A DNA stretch of 64,000 nt. Origin: Gammaproteobacteria bacterium (GTDB lineage: Bacteria > Pseudomonadota > Gammaproteobacteria > Pseudomonadales > Alcanivoracaceae). Below, piece after piece: positions 36,384-46,057 of the stretch. Every line of letters starts with the position of its first letter. The stretch's first letter is position 1. The notes below the pieces were generated by a model. The model saw only the letters and a list, made by a program, of their open reading frames with translations. It was not told the origin of the DNA and did no database searches. The DNA lies in NCBI GenBank assembly GCA_018067045.1, contig JAGPVL010000037.1, positions 62,001-126,000 on the forward strand. The letters run 5' to 3'. The translations under genes were made by a program, and so were the position numbers.

Positions 36384-39300
36384 ATGAATAAAAAATTACC
36401 CCCTAGCTTACGACTGGTTGCCGGGCTCACCTTGCTTTTGGCAGGCCTGTTAGCTGGCTGTGGTGGCGACCAAGGCGGCGTAACCGTTCCTTGGCGCACG
36501 CCAGAGACAGTCATTTTCTCGTACCCCTATCCGCAGCAAACGGAAGTGCCAACCAGCGCCCCCGTGGTATTGCGATTCTCCTCTGCACTTGACCAAGAAG
36601 TGGCCGATGACATCAGCGCACGAATTCAGTTAGTTCGCGACACCGATGGCAGCACGGTAGCGGTTGACTATCAGCTCGTAGAAGACGGCCAAGGGCTGAT
36701 TCTGCGTCCTCAATCCCCTCTCGCCCCAACCGAGACTTACCAGCTAGTGGTCGGCGGCGACGGACTAGGAGTCATTGATGGCGACACCGTCGAACGCGTG
36801 CAATTCCAAGCTGCTGGCGCCCAAGCAGGTTCATCGGAATCGATGGGAACCGGATCTTTCGCACTACTCTTCGCTCAGCCCATGGACCGGCCGTCATTAC
36901 TGAGTGAGATCGATGATGCCAGCCACCCCATCGACATGAGCACATTCAGAATGGCATTCAACCAAGCGCTCGACCCAACCAGCGCGCTCTACGGTGAAAA
37001 CGGTTCTGTTCAGCTTCGAGACAATACCGGCAATCTGGTGCAAGCATCCATGTTCCTACAAGGTCGCTACCTAAGTTTAGATCCCGCCGAGGATCTGCAG
37101 CCGGTTGAGCATACGCTCACCATTAGCGGGGTACGTGCCGACACCACGGGTGCCACACTGCCAGACTACCAGCGTACTTTTATGCCTGATTCATCACTAC
37201 CCCGTGCAACGTCGACACTCAAAGTCGGCGCGCTTGGTGCGGAACAGCCCGAGTTAACCTCAGCATTAACCGGCAACCCGATCAACCAAGTACCGGTACA
37301 ATCATTTGTATTGGGCGATGAGTCATTCACGGGGTTAACGGGTGACCTGAGTGCTGATCTTGGTTTTGCGCCTCACTTTCCAAACGCAGTACCGCTACGA
37401 GTGCCTGCCGGTTCTGTTCTGCGCGGCTCTCCTGTTGCCGTCAATATATTGGGCGAAGTGTCATCCGGCATTGAAACCGGCGAAGTCACCATTACCCTGC
37501 TTAGCGATGCTAACGGCTATCTGATTGCGAATCCGTTCAGCGACTCACCATCAGTACCTCGTTATGCATTGCTCAACATGGATGCAGCCATGACAGCGCA
37601 AGGCCAAGAAGCCAACGCCGCGCTTAGTCAGAATTTGCTCAACTTGCAAATCGTCGGGCTAGCAGTGGTTGAGAATGGCGTGCTGGTACTAGATGCCGTT
37701 AGCGTCGTGGAGCCCGAAGTACTGGGCTTGGAGAAAGCATCTGGCCTGCTCTCATTCCGCATGGAGGCCTACGCGGACCAACGTCAAGCGCCTACGCCAG
37801 CTCAAGACATGCAGTCTTTATCTCTCCAGTCTTGGGCGCCAGGGCAAGACTTTCAGGCCAATGCTAGGCCGGGCGACCCCATCATTCTAAATTTCAACAA
37901 GCCTCTAGACCCTGACTCAGTCTTTCTTGATGGCGCCATACAAGTGAGCGTGAATGGCATCGTGCAAACGCCCCCGATGCGACATGATGGCGCAACAGTG
38001 GTGATTGGCGGAGACGTCCTTCAACACGACGACGATATTCAGGTGCAGTTGAGCAGCCTTCTTCGAGATATTCAGGGCAATCCACTGAATGCGGATATGA
38101 CACTCGACATTCGTCTACCCGAATTCGTTTTGCCCAATGGCACCGCCAATGGACTCCGCGCACCATTGGTCGCCGCCGTCTTTCCTGGTTACCCCTGCGC
38201 CATGACGAGCTTCACACTTACCGGGCCACGCGAAGACTGGCGTAATGGCCGCTGCGTTGGTGGCAAAAATTCCGACCCACTTCACCCCGTGCCCAATCTG
38301 TTCAAGGACTTCAGCCTGCGCGCCATCTTTAGTCGCAGCATTGATAAAACCACCGTTAATGCCAGCACCTTTATTGTCGAACGTTTTGACGCAGACACGA
38401 ACATGTGGACGAACACTACCGGCCGTCGAAAGGTACTTGCCCAGCGAGTGGAGTTTTTCCCAGATACACCCTGGCAGGTTGATGGACTATATCGCTATAC
38501 ATTGCTTTCCCAGGAAAGCGCTCCGAATTGTGGCGTCAACGCCATATGCTCTCCAGATGGTGCGCCCCTACAGACGCGCCAACTCTCTCAGTCCAGCTCT
38601 TCCGCACCAGGTCTCAGAGAGGGAGGGCCGGACCTGACCAATCACTTTGTTGTGACAGGAGAAGATGACCGTATTACCCGGGTATCATTGCGCTCACTGC
38701 CTTCGGCTGATGTGAATACCAACCTCAGCCTTGATAGCAACGAGCAGGGTGCAGTACCCGACGGTAACGGCGGCGCCAGCGCAGACGCGAACTACCTGAA
38801 GCTTCGATTGAAGGACGTTTCAGGCGTCGTCAGCGAAGCCAACATCGGTTGTGATATCGGTGACGATTGCCCGGAGAAGCGATTTGCTTTCGTCGGCTCA
38901 GGAGCGCTGCAAGCGGGGGTTAGTCACTACGTCCCAGATGTAGTCGTAAACCGCCGCCTCATCGACAGCGACCCTACGACGTCGAATGAAATTACCGGAG
39001 CGATCATTGCTAAGGTATTTCCTACGACGCTGACGACGACCAGCGTTTTCCTGCAAGCCAAAGCACTGCGTCTAATCACCATCCCGTTAGACACAGGACC
39101 TCTCGTGCTCCGTCTTGGATACGAAAATAACCAGCCTATTACCGGCTACATTACCGACACCCCTGACGGACCTTGGTTTAGCACGACGTTTGATCTAATG
39201 GTCGATGCACCTGAGCTAGAGCCTCGATTAATCATTGAGCTTGGGCACGATATTCGCAGTAAACAGATCACCGGTGTGACGCTGGAAGGGCCACTGCGTT

Positions 39301-39464
39301 TTGTCGACGATGGTCGCTTGGTGCTCAAAGTTCGTAATCCTGAGTCCTTGATCATACCGGCCAACATTGATCTCCTCGGCATAGGTTTAGCCGGCGTTGA
39401 GCTAGAGGTTCCGCCGCTCGGCGTAGACCTGACCTTTACCTTTCTACCGGTTAAAGATTTTTAA
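36384..39464 (+). CDS. Very large lipoprotein with bacterial Ig-like (SbsA-type) domains
   Basis: About 1026 residues from ATG 36384 (GGAG 7 bases upstream). A lipoprotein signal peptide ends in LLAGC. The mature part has several repeats of the SbsA/Big_5 Ig-like pattern, for example YPQQTEVPTSAPVVLRFSSA, DPIILNFNKPLDPDSV and LRAIFSRSIDKTTVNAS, each ending in an A(L)-x-N-x-x-L/Y-like stretch. Such domains occur in surface and matrix proteins. Asp residues are abundant, so calcium binding is possible. Linked to the FadL gene by a 49-base gap, it may sit at the outer membrane and help present hydrophobic substrate; this is inference. Confidence 0.85.
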   Translation: MNKKLPPSLRLVAGLTLLLAGLLAGCGGDQGGVTVPWRTPETVIFSYPYPQQTEVPTSAPVVLRFSSALDQEVADDISARIQLVRDTDGSTVAVDYQLVEDGQGLILRPQSPLAPTETYQLVVGGDGLGVIDGDTVERVQFQAAGAQAGSSESMGTGSFALLFAQPMDRPSLLSEIDDASHPIDMSTFRMAFNQALDPTSALYGENGSVQLRDNTGNLVQASMFLQGRYLSLDPAEDLQPVEHTLTISGVRADTTGATLPDYQRTFMPDSSLPRATSTLKVGALGAEQPELTSALTGNPINQVPVQSFVLGDESFTGLTGDLSADLGFAPHFPNAVPLRVPAGSVLRGSPVAVNILGEVSSGIETGEVTITLLSDANGYLIANPFSDSPSVPRYALLNMDAAMTAQGQEANAALSQNLLNLQIVGLAVVENGVLVLDAVSVVEPEVLGLEKASGLLSFRMEAYADQRQAPTPAQDMQSLSLQSWAPGQDFQANARPGDPIILNFNKPLDPDSVFLDGAIQVSVNGIVQTPPMRHDGATVVIGGDVLQHDDDIQVQLSSLLRDIQGNPLNADMTLDIRLPEFVLPNGTANGLRAPLVAAVFPGYPCAMTSFTLTGPREDWRNGRCVGGKNSDPLHPVPNLFKDFSLRAIFSRSIDKTTVNASTFIVERFDADTNMWTNTTGRRKVLAQRVEFFPDTPWQVDGLYRYTLLSQESAPNCGVNAICSPDGAPLQTRQLSQSSSSAPGLREGGPDLTNHFVVTGEDDRITRVSLRSLPSADVNTNLSLDSNEQGAVPDGNGGASADANYLKLRLKDVSGVVSEANIGCDIGDDCPEKRFAFVGSGALQAGVSHYVPDVVVNRRLIDSDPTTSNEITGAIIAKVFPTTLTTTSVFLQAKALRLITIPLDTGPLVLRLGYENNQPITGYITDTPDGPWFSTTFDLMVDAPELEPRLIIELGHDIRSKQITGVTLEGPLRFVDDGRLVLKVRNPESLIIPANIDLLGIGLAGVELEVPPLGVDLTFTFLPVKDF

Positions 39465-39484
39465 AACACACCACTTGTTTTCTT

Positions 39485-39525
39485 AAGCACAAAAAAAGCC
39501 CCTACGCGGGGCTTTTTTTGTGCTT
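39485..39525. terminator. Strong bidirectional terminator
   Basis: A perfect palindrome: AAGCAC, seven A, GCCCC, loop TACG, then GGGGC, seven T and GTGCTT (the CG of the loop can pair further). It follows the lipoprotein stop by 20 bases and works on either strand. Confidence 0.9.
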
Positions 39526-39614
39526 CCGAGGCGCGAACTTACCGCCCGCCGCCCCATAAGTGACCGCAAAAATCAGAGCCGTTCTCTTGTCTTTTGGGGC
39601 GCGAGAATATATTG

Positions 39615-39632
39615 TTTGGCCATACAACCAAA
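39615..39632. promoter_or_regulatory. Candidate operator, copy 3
   Basis: TTTGGCCATACAACCAAA, 50 bases before the flavin monooxygenase gene start; same dyad as copies 1, 2 and 4. Confidence 0.7.
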
Positions 39633-39681
39633 TATCATCTGGCGAGACACGCCACACATTCATTAGACGGACAGTGACACC

Positions 39682-41208
39682 ATGAAACACAAACATCTCG
39701 ATGTCTTGATTATTGGTGCGGGCCTATCGGGCATTGGCGCCGCTTGCCACCTGAGCCGCGACTGCCCTCAGTTACGTTACGGCATTGTCGAACGTCGCAA
39801 ACGCATTGGCGGCACCTGGGATCTATTTCGCTACCCCGGCATTCGCTCCGACTCAGACATGTTTACGCTCGGCTATAACTTTCGTCCCTGGACGGAAACC
39901 AAAATGCTCGCCGACGGCCCGTCGATTCGAAAGTACATCGAAGAGACCGCTGAACAGCATACCGTCGGAAAACATATTCGATTCGGGCTCAAAGTCACCG
40001 ATCAAGAATGGAGCAGTAAAAATAATCGCTGGACTATTACCGCCTTGAACGAAGAGACCGATGAAGAGGAAACTTTCACGGCAGGGTTCTTGCTAAACTG
40101 CACCGGCTATTACAACTATGATGCCGGGTATACGCCTAAAATATCCGGTCTCACACGTTTTGGCGGAGAGGTTATTCACCCGCAGCATTGGCCAGAAGAT
40201 TATGACTATAGTGGCAAAAAAGTCGTTGTTATTGGTAGCGGCGCCACGGCCGTCACGTTAGTACCCGCGATGGCCGAAAAGGCCGCTCATGTGACAATGC
40301 TGCAACGGTCTCCCTCCTACGTAGCATCGGTTCCCGAACAAGATCTTATCTCTAAAAACCTGCGCCGCGTGCTGCCTGAAATGGCCGTTTACCGTATCGC
40401 ACGGATACGAAATGTCTTGTTGCAGAGAACCGTTTTTAACCTCTCGATTCGCAAGCCCAAGGCCATCCGTAAACTGTTGCTCGCCGCCGCCAAAAAACAG
40501 CTGGGGCCGGACTTCGACATGACGCATTTCCAGCCGAACTATAACCCTTGGGAAGAGCGTTTGTGCGCAGTGCCAAAGGGCGATCTTTTTAAAGTTCTGC
40601 GCGAAGGTAAAGCCTCGGTCGTGACGGATCACATACACTCCGTCACAAAAACAGGCATAAAACTGCAGTCTGGCGAACGCCTACCGGCAGACGTCATCGT
40701 GACTGCCACCGGCCTTGATCTGCAAATGTTTGGCGGTGCAAACATTCGTGTCGACGGACAGGATGTCAACATTTCAGAATCCATAATGTACAAAGGCCTT
40801 ATGCTAGAGAACGTGCCTAACATGGCCTTAGTTTTCGGTTACACCAATTCCTCTTGGACTCTAAAAGCTGACATTGCCAGCGAGTTTGTTTGTCGACTGC
40901 TAAAGCATATGCAGCGGATTCGCGCGACCAAAGCAACCCCTGTCGACACCGAGGGTTGTGGCTCTGATCTCAACTTTCTCAACCTTCGTTCAGGCTACAT
41001 TCAACGTGCGGATCATCGCCTGCCACGCCAAGGCAATAAGCAGCCTTGGCAAAATCTTAATGACTACCTTCGTGACCTTCCGGCTCTTCGCTATGGAAAA
41101 CTGGATGATGGCCACCTGTGTTTCGAAGGAAAAAATCTCAAACACCCCAAGCGCGGCCTAATCCAACAATTATTAGGCGATCCACTACCGGAAGGAGTCA
41201 AGCAATGA
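39682..41208 (+). CDS. Class B flavoprotein monooxygenase (AlmA/Baeyer-Villiger type)
   Basis: 508 residues. FAD motif IIGAGLSGIGAACHLSRD, flavoprotein segment RIGGTWDLFRYPGIRSDSDM, the Baeyer-Villiger fingerprint FGGEVIHPQHWPED (FxGxxxHxxxWP) and NADPH motif VVIGSGATAVTL are all present. Relatives include AlmA, linked to long-chain alkane oxidation, and Baeyer-Villiger monooxygenases for ketones; the fingerprint is shared, so I cannot choose. Its stop overlaps the SDR start (ATGA), and the two are followed by a PF10118 gene, giving a three-gene unit under operator copy 3. Confidence 0.9.
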   Translation: MKHKHLDVLIIGAGLSGIGAACHLSRDCPQLRYGIVERRKRIGGTWDLFRYPGIRSDSDMFTLGYNFRPWTETKMLADGPSIRKYIEETAEQHTVGKHIRFGLKVTDQEWSSKNNRWTITALNEETDEEETFTAGFLLNCTGYYNYDAGYTPKISGLTRFGGEVIHPQHWPEDYDYSGKKVVVIGSGATAVTLVPAMAEKAAHVTMLQRSPSYVASVPEQDLISKNLRRVLPEMAVYRIARIRNVLLQRTVFNLSIRKPKAIRKLLLAAAKKQLGPDFDMTHFQPNYNPWEERLCAVPKGDLFKVLREGKASVVTDHIHSVTKTGIKLQSGERLPADVIVTATGLDLQMFGGANIRVDGQDVNISESIMYKGLMLENVPNMALVFGYTNSSWTLKADIASEFVCRLLKHMQRIRATKATPVDTEGCGSDLNFLNLRSGYIQRADHRLPRQGNKQPWQNLNDYLRDLPALRYGKLDDGHLCFEGKNLKHPKRGLIQQLLGDPLPEGVKQ

Positions 41209-42056
41209 AGTCATTTGTCGGAAAAGTCGCGGCCATTACAGGAGCAGGGTCTGGCATTGGTCAGGCAACAGCGATTGCGTTGGCGAAAGAAGGGTGCCAT
41301 TTGGCGATCTCGGATATAAGCCAGCAAAGCCTCGAAGATACTGTCGAATTGTTGGCGGGCTATTCGGTAAAAGTGAGCACTCATGTTGTTGATGTCAGTG
41401 ATCGCAAAGCCGTCTATCAATACGCGGACGATGTCGTGGCCGCACATGGCAAAGTCAACATGATAATGAACAACGCAGGTGTTGGCCTCGGCGAAACCGT
41501 TGAGAAAATGCGTTACGAAGACTTTGAATGGCTCATGAACATCAATTTTTGGGGCGTGGTATATGGCACGAAAGCATTCCTGCCGCATCTCAAACAATCA
41601 GGCGAAGGACACATCATCAATATTTCCAGCATATTCGGCATTATCGGCGTCCCGACACAATCTGCCTACAATGCTGCGAAATTTGCTGTCCGTGGATTTA
41701 CCGAGTCGCTACGCGAAGAGCTTGAAATTGAACGCTGTGGAGTCAGCGCCACATCCGTCCACCCTGGCGGCGTAAAAACCAATATCGCCAAAAATAGTCG
41801 CATGGGCGACCTCGACATGGGCAGCAAGGAAGATATTTCCGAGCTGTTCGACAAGATCGCCATGACCACCCCTGAGTCCGCTGCCCGCATCATTTTAACC
41901 GGCGTCCGCAAGAATCGTCGACGCGTACTGGTTGGTGCTGATGCAGCCGTAATGGACACAGCCCAAAGACTAATCCCAACGGGTTATCAGCGTGTTCTAG
42001 AAACACTTTTCAGAATGAAGCGTGGAGAGAAACGCTCTTCACAGCGCATTGCCTAA
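41205..42056 (+). CDS. Short-chain dehydrogenase/reductase
   Basis: 283 residues from ATG 41205, overlapping the monooxygenase stop by 4 bases; the longer ORF to 41118 is inside that gene. NAD(P) motif TGAGSGIGQA, NNAG motif MNNAGVG, catalytic SSIFGI and YNAAK are present, a classical SDR. It probably oxidises or reduces the alcohol/ketone handled by the monooxygenase. Confidence 0.93.
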   Translation: MKSFVGKVAAITGAGSGIGQATAIALAKEGCHLAISDISQQSLEDTVELLAGYSVKVSTHVVDVSDRKAVYQYADDVVAAHGKVNMIMNNAGVGLGETVEKMRYEDFEWLMNINFWGVVYGTKAFLPHLKQSGEGHIINISSIFGIIGVPTQSAYNAAKFAVRGFTESLREELEIERCGVSATSVHPGGVKTNIAKNSRMGDLDMGSKEDISELFDKIAMTTPESAARIILTGVRKNRRRVLVGADAAVMDTAQRLIPTGYQRVLETLFRMKRGEKRSSQRIA

Positions 42057-42089
42057 AACTTACCCAATCATTAGCGAATGGAGATCACG

Positions 42090-42974
42090 ATGGCTTCTTC
42101 CAGTACTGTAACCAAAATTAGAAAACTCACTGGGGCAATGGTTGGCATTCCGCCACGCCATATCGATTTTCTTTTTCCCGATACCACGCCTAAGTATTTC
42201 TACGCAGGCAATGCCACTGCCACAACATTTTTTGTCATGCTCTCCGGCTTTTTCCCGCCCGGCGAACGCTACTTTATGGAATCTGTTCGCCACTTCCGCA
42301 GCCACGTAAAAGATGAAACCTTGCGAGCCGCCGTCTCAGGATTCATGGGTCAGGAGGCTATTCATGGTCGCGAGCACGACCGAATGAATGAGTTCCTGGC
42401 AGAGCGGGGTTTTGATATGGAAGCTCCTGACCGGTTCGTAAAAATCGGGCTTGGCATCCTAGAAATGTTGCCCCATAGCACCCGCTTAGCGGCGACCACA
42501 TTTATGGAGCATTTTACCGCACTGCTCGCCGAACAACTGCTTAATGATGACGGTTTTCGTCAACACGCCGATCCGGAAATGATCAAGATTTGGCAATGGC
42601 ACGCACTCGAAGAACTCGAACATAAAGCCGTCGCTTACGATGTCTATGAGCTCGTCGGCAACACACAAACTGAACGGATCGCCGCAGCACTGGCTTCAAT
42701 GATTGTCCTACTGCCGATGCTTGGCATTACATGGACGTGGATTCTCGCCAAGGACAAACAACTTGGTAATATTCCAGACAACATCGCAGGGCTACTCGCG
42801 CTGTTTGGGCCAAAGGGTTTCGTCTCGCAGATCGTGCCGCGCCTGCCTGAGTTTCTTCAAAAGCGCTTTCACCCGAATGACCACGATACGACAGAACTGG
42901 AGAGCATTTGGCGCGACAAGCTTTTCTCGGAAGAAGGTCAACTCTATGCGCAGCACAATAACCGGATAGCCTAA
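42090..42974 (+). CDS. PF10118-type putative metal-dependent hydrolase (copy 2)
   Basis: About 294 residues from ATG 42090 (GGAG 6 bases upstream; ATG 42078 is the alternative). The conserved motifs are MGQEAIHGREHDRMNEF, FMEHFTALLAEQ and ALEELEHKAVAYDVYE, the last being identical in style to copy 3. A hydrophobic segment follows (ALASMIVLLPMLGITWTWIL). Third gene of the monooxygenase-SDR unit. Reaction unknown. Confidence 0.85.
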   Translation: MASSSTVTKIRKLTGAMVGIPPRHIDFLFPDTTPKYFYAGNATATTFFVMLSGFFPPGERYFMESVRHFRSHVKDETLRAAVSGFMGQEAIHGREHDRMNEFLAERGFDMEAPDRFVKIGLGILEMLPHSTRLAATTFMEHFTALLAEQLLNDDGFRQHADPEMIKIWQWHALEELEHKAVAYDVYELVGNTQTERIAAALASMIVLLPMLGITWTWILAKDKQLGNIPDNIAGLLALFGPKGFVSQIVPRLPEFLQKRFHPNDHDTTELESIWRDKLFSEEGQLYAQHNNRIA

Positions 42975-43026
42975 GCACAGAGCACAGAGCACAGAGCAAG
43001 GAGCAAGGAGCAAGGAGCAAGGAGCA
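42975..43026. repeat. Heptanucleotide tandem repeat, two variants
   Basis: Three copies of GCACAGA followed by four copies of GCAAGGA and a partial GCA, about 7.4 units. It starts at the stop codon region of the PF10118 gene, between two converging transcription units. Confidence 0.95.
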
Positions 43027-43340
43027 TGATCTTTACCCAATCAAAAGGGTACGGATCATGCCGCCTTCCGAACAATACGAGAGATAGAATTAATTAGCGT
43101 AAGCTCATAAATGGCTGCTAAAGAAGATATTCTTTCCTTTCTATTTTTCCTACCTTACCTTTCTCGACCTTCTCTTTCTCTGATTTTTCCGCCCCCGCCG
43201 AAACAGAACGACCCACGCCAGCATTCTTATTCGAATTCTGCAGTGACTGATAATAGTGACTGGTAATCGTAAATAGCAATCGGTCGTCGGTCAGCTGTCT
43301 CGGCAAGGAGCAGAGGGAAAGAAGGGAGGATCAATCAAAA
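43027..43340. other. Convergent intergenic gap
   Basis: 314 bases between the PF10118 gene and the end of the GMC dehydrogenase gene. It is pyrimidine-rich on the plus strand. A 62-codon ORF on the minus strand has no family features. No clear terminator is visible. Confidence 0.5.
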
Positions 43341-44948
43341 TCAGGCTTGATCCTCGAGGATAAATCGTACCGCCCTCTCTCCGATCATCATGCAGGCCGC
43401 ATTCGTGTTTCCGCTAATGAGTAACGGCATGACAGATGCATCCGCCACGCGCAAACCTCGAACACCGTTCACCCGCAACCGTGCATCCACCACCGAATGA
43501 TTGTCCGATCCCATGCGGCAGGTGCCCACAGGATGGTAAATCGTCTCGGCACGCCGACGAATATCGTCTTCAATCTGCGCGTCACTGATGACACTTGCCT
43601 CGGGCTGAACGTCACCGCCGTAAACCCCCGCAAAGGCCTCGGTACGAAACACGTCTCGCGCTAGCTTGACGCCTTCGCGCAACACCGCCATATCTTCTTG
43701 TTCCGAAAGATAATTCGGGTCGATCAAAGGCGCAGCTCTAGGGTCAGGGCTGGCCAACCGAATCTGTCCCCTACTTTTCGGGCGGAGCTGACAGACATGA
43801 ATCGTGCAACCAAAACCAGGAGTCAGTTTACGGCCATGATCACGCAAAAACGTCGGCAAAAAATGCAGTTGCACATCTGGACGCTCCGGGGAACTTAACA
43901 CGCTCGCGAAAGCGCCCGCTTCAGCGGCATTACTCGCGAGAAAGCCGCGACGGTACTTAAAGTACTGATAAAACGCCGAAATCAGACGCGGCAGAAAGAA
44001 CGGCGACAAACCCAAAGCCTGACGACTGCGATCCTTGATCATGACCGTCATGTCCAAATGATCCTGCAGGTTCTCCCCCACTTCGGGAGAATGGTGATGG
44101 CACGCGACTCCAACTTGTGCGAGATGGTCACGATCACCAACGCCCGAAAGCATCAACAGCTGAGGAGAATTGATCGCCCCACCAGCCAAAATGACCTCTC
44201 TTTTAGCGCCAATGATCGAGTAATTTCCCGCCTCATCCTGCACTTCAACACCGACGGCCTGACCGCTGCTAATGATCACTTTCGTCACAAGGGTGTCTGT
44301 CAAAATGTGCAGGTTGTCTCGGCCACGCGCGGAATCAAGAAAGGCACGTGCGGCGCTCCATCGCTGCCCATCTTTCTGAGTAACCTGGAAACGCCCGAAG
44401 CCACTTTGTTCGGGACCATTAAAATCATCATTACGAACAAAGCCCAGCTGCTCTCCAGCTTTAATAAACAGCGGCGTCAACGGATTAATATCCTTCACCC
44501 GGGTCACATTGAGCGGGCCGCCGCGACCATGCCGGTCATCCTCGGCGTACTCATCGTTATGCTCGTGCTCGTTAAATAATGGCCGAACGCTCTCCCAGTC
44601 CCACCCTAGCGCACCGTGTTTCGCCCAGTCGTCATAATCTTGTTGCTGACCGCGAATGTAGACCATGGCATTGATCGAACTACTGCCTCCGAGAGTTTTA
44701 CCGCGCGGCCAATAGAGTGGCCTCATTTTCAAGTTCTGTTGCGTGACGGTGTTGTAACCCCAGTTCCGCGCCCCTTCCTTAATCAGACCAATCAGGCCAA
44801 AGGGAATATTAACGAAACCACTGTTGTCATGAGGCCCCGCTTCGATAACACAAACAGAATACTTTCCACCTTCACTGAGGCCATTGGCAAGTACGCATCC
44901 GGCCGAACCTGCGCCAACGATAACGAAATCAAATTTTTTAAGCGCCAC
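43341..44948 (-). CDS. GMC-family alcohol dehydrogenase, AlkJ-like
   Basis: 535 residues. FAD motif VIVGAGSAGCVLANGLSEGG, GMC signature 1 (RGKTLGGSSSINAMVYIRG) and signature 2 (GAINSPQLLMLSGVG) are clear, as is the C-terminal catalytic segment YHPVGTCRMG with SGNTNAACMMIGE. AlkJ-type enzymes oxidise medium- and long-chain alcohols from alkane hydroxylation, feeding electrons to the membrane quinone pool. It is the last gene after two acyl-CoA dehydrogenases on the same strand (2-base gap). Confidence 0.92.
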   Translation of the reverse strand: MALKKFDFVIVGAGSAGCVLANGLSEGGKYSVCVIEAGPHDNSGFVNIPFGLIGLIKEGARNWGYNTVTQQNLKMRPLYWPRGKTLGGSSSINAMVYIRGQQQDYDDWAKHGALGWDWESVRPLFNEHEHNDEYAEDDRHGRGGPLNVTRVKDINPLTPLFIKAGEQLGFVRNDDFNGPEQSGFGRFQVTQKDGQRWSAARAFLDSARGRDNLHILTDTLVTKVIISSGQAVGVEVQDEAGNYSIIGAKREVILAGGAINSPQLLMLSGVGDRDHLAQVGVACHHHSPEVGENLQDHLDMTVMIKDRSRQALGLSPFFLPRLISAFYQYFKYRRGFLASNAAEAGAFASVLSSPERPDVQLHFLPTFLRDHGRKLTPGFGCTIHVCQLRPKSRGQIRLASPDPRAAPLIDPNYLSEQEDMAVLREGVKLARDVFRTEAFAGVYGGDVQPEASVISDAQIEDDIRRRAETIYHPVGTCRMGSDNHSVVDARLRVNGVRGLRVADASVMPLLISGNTNAACMMIGERAVRFILEDQA

Positions 44949-44950
44949 AA

Positions 44951-46048
44951 CTATTCTCCAGCATCGATAAATCGACGAACATGATGCTCACGATCACCAT
45001 TACTTAACGAGCAATGAGTAATCAAACGAAAATAGTGGCCGATATTGAGCTCCTCGGTCACACCAACGCCGCCATGAATCTGAATGCCCTGCTGAGAAAT
45101 TTGTACCGCCTGCTTTGAAAAATATGCCTTCGCCGCAGACGTCGCATTCGCACGCTCGCCAACCGCTTCTTGCTCAGCCTTTATCGACACCATCATCAGC
45201 ATCGATTCCAATTGCTGGAGATCAATAAACATGTCAACAAGGTAGTGTTGAATGACTTGAAAACTACCGATGGCAACACCAAACTGTTTACGAGTACGGG
45301 CATACTCAAGCGTATGCTGGTAAGCCTGATGCGCAGCACCATACATACGCGCACAATCGAGCGCACACATATAGTCAAACCAACGGCTGATCGCCTGTGT
45401 CGCAGACTGACCACGACACAGAATCATCTCGTCATCGATCTCCACATCATCGAACGTCAAGCTGGCTGCACGACTGCCGTCAAGCAAGCGATAACGCTCA
45501 ACCTCAATCCGACTCAAAGGGAGCGAGAGAATAACGAGCTCATCACCGGCCATCGCGGATACCAGCACGGTATCGGCACAACCACCATCGGAAACAATAT
45601 GCTTCTGCCCCGAAAGGCAATTGCCACTAAGTCGCAACGAAGGTGTCATGACCTGATAGCCCGCATCTTTATCATAAAGAGCGGTGGCGACCTTCGCTTT
45701 ACCGGCAATGATGCCCTCTAGTAGCGCAAGCGCACTCGGATTGTTGATGTACTCCAACAGCTTGCCAGGCGATACCACGAGATCCACAAACGGGTCGAGA
45801 CACAAAGCCGCGCCCATTTCACGAACGATGGCTGCAACATCAACTAAAGAGCATCCATAGCCCCCATTCGACTCGGCAAACGGCAAGCCAAACCAGCCCA
45901 GATCATTCATCGTCTGCCAACGGCTAGCATCGACATGGTTATTCTCTTGAAGCTGAGCACGGTGGGTGTCAAAAGAATAATTTTCTTTTAGATAGCGACG
46001 AGCGGTATCGGCAATCAGGGTCGTCTTTTCAGAGAATTTAAAATCCAC
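44951..46048 (-). CDS. Acyl-CoA dehydrogenase, shorter subunit
   Basis: 365 residues of the acyl-CoA dehydrogenase fold: N-terminal helical domain, a middle beta domain, and C-terminal LEYARTRKQFGVAIGSFQVI with the QIHGGVGVTEELNIGHYFR FAD-contact region. It is followed 2 bases later by the alcohol dehydrogenase gene and preceded by a second, different acyl-CoA dehydrogenase. Adjacent unequal pairs of this kind form alpha2beta2 enzymes in actinobacterial sterol breakdown, so these two may be one hetero-oligomer. Confidence 0.9.
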   Translation of the reverse strand: MDFKFSEKTTLIADTARRYLKENYSFDTHRAQLQENNHVDASRWQTMNDLGWFGLPFAESNGGYGCSLVDVAAIVREMGAALCLDPFVDLVVSPGKLLEYINNPSALALLEGIIAGKAKVATALYDKDAGYQVMTPSLRLSGNCLSGQKHIVSDGGCADTVLVSAMAGDELVILSLPLSRIEVERYRLLDGSRAASLTFDDVEIDDEMILCRGQSATQAISRWFDYMCALDCARMYGAAHQAYQHTLEYARTRKQFGVAIGSFQVIQHYLVDMFIDLQQLESMLMMVSIKAEQEAVGERANATSAAKAYFSKQAVQISQQGIQIHGGVGVTEELNIGHYFRLITHCSLSNGDREHHVRRFIDAGE

Positions 46049-46057
46049 AGTTCCCCC

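Noticed and set aside
42975-43026. Possible CRISPR-like array
   Set aside because: Units are 7 bases without spacers; it is a simple tandem repeat.
43118-43306. 62-codon minus-strand ORF
   Set aside because: Low-complexity Lys/Glu-rich end produced by a pyrimidine-rich stretch; no ribosome site or family.
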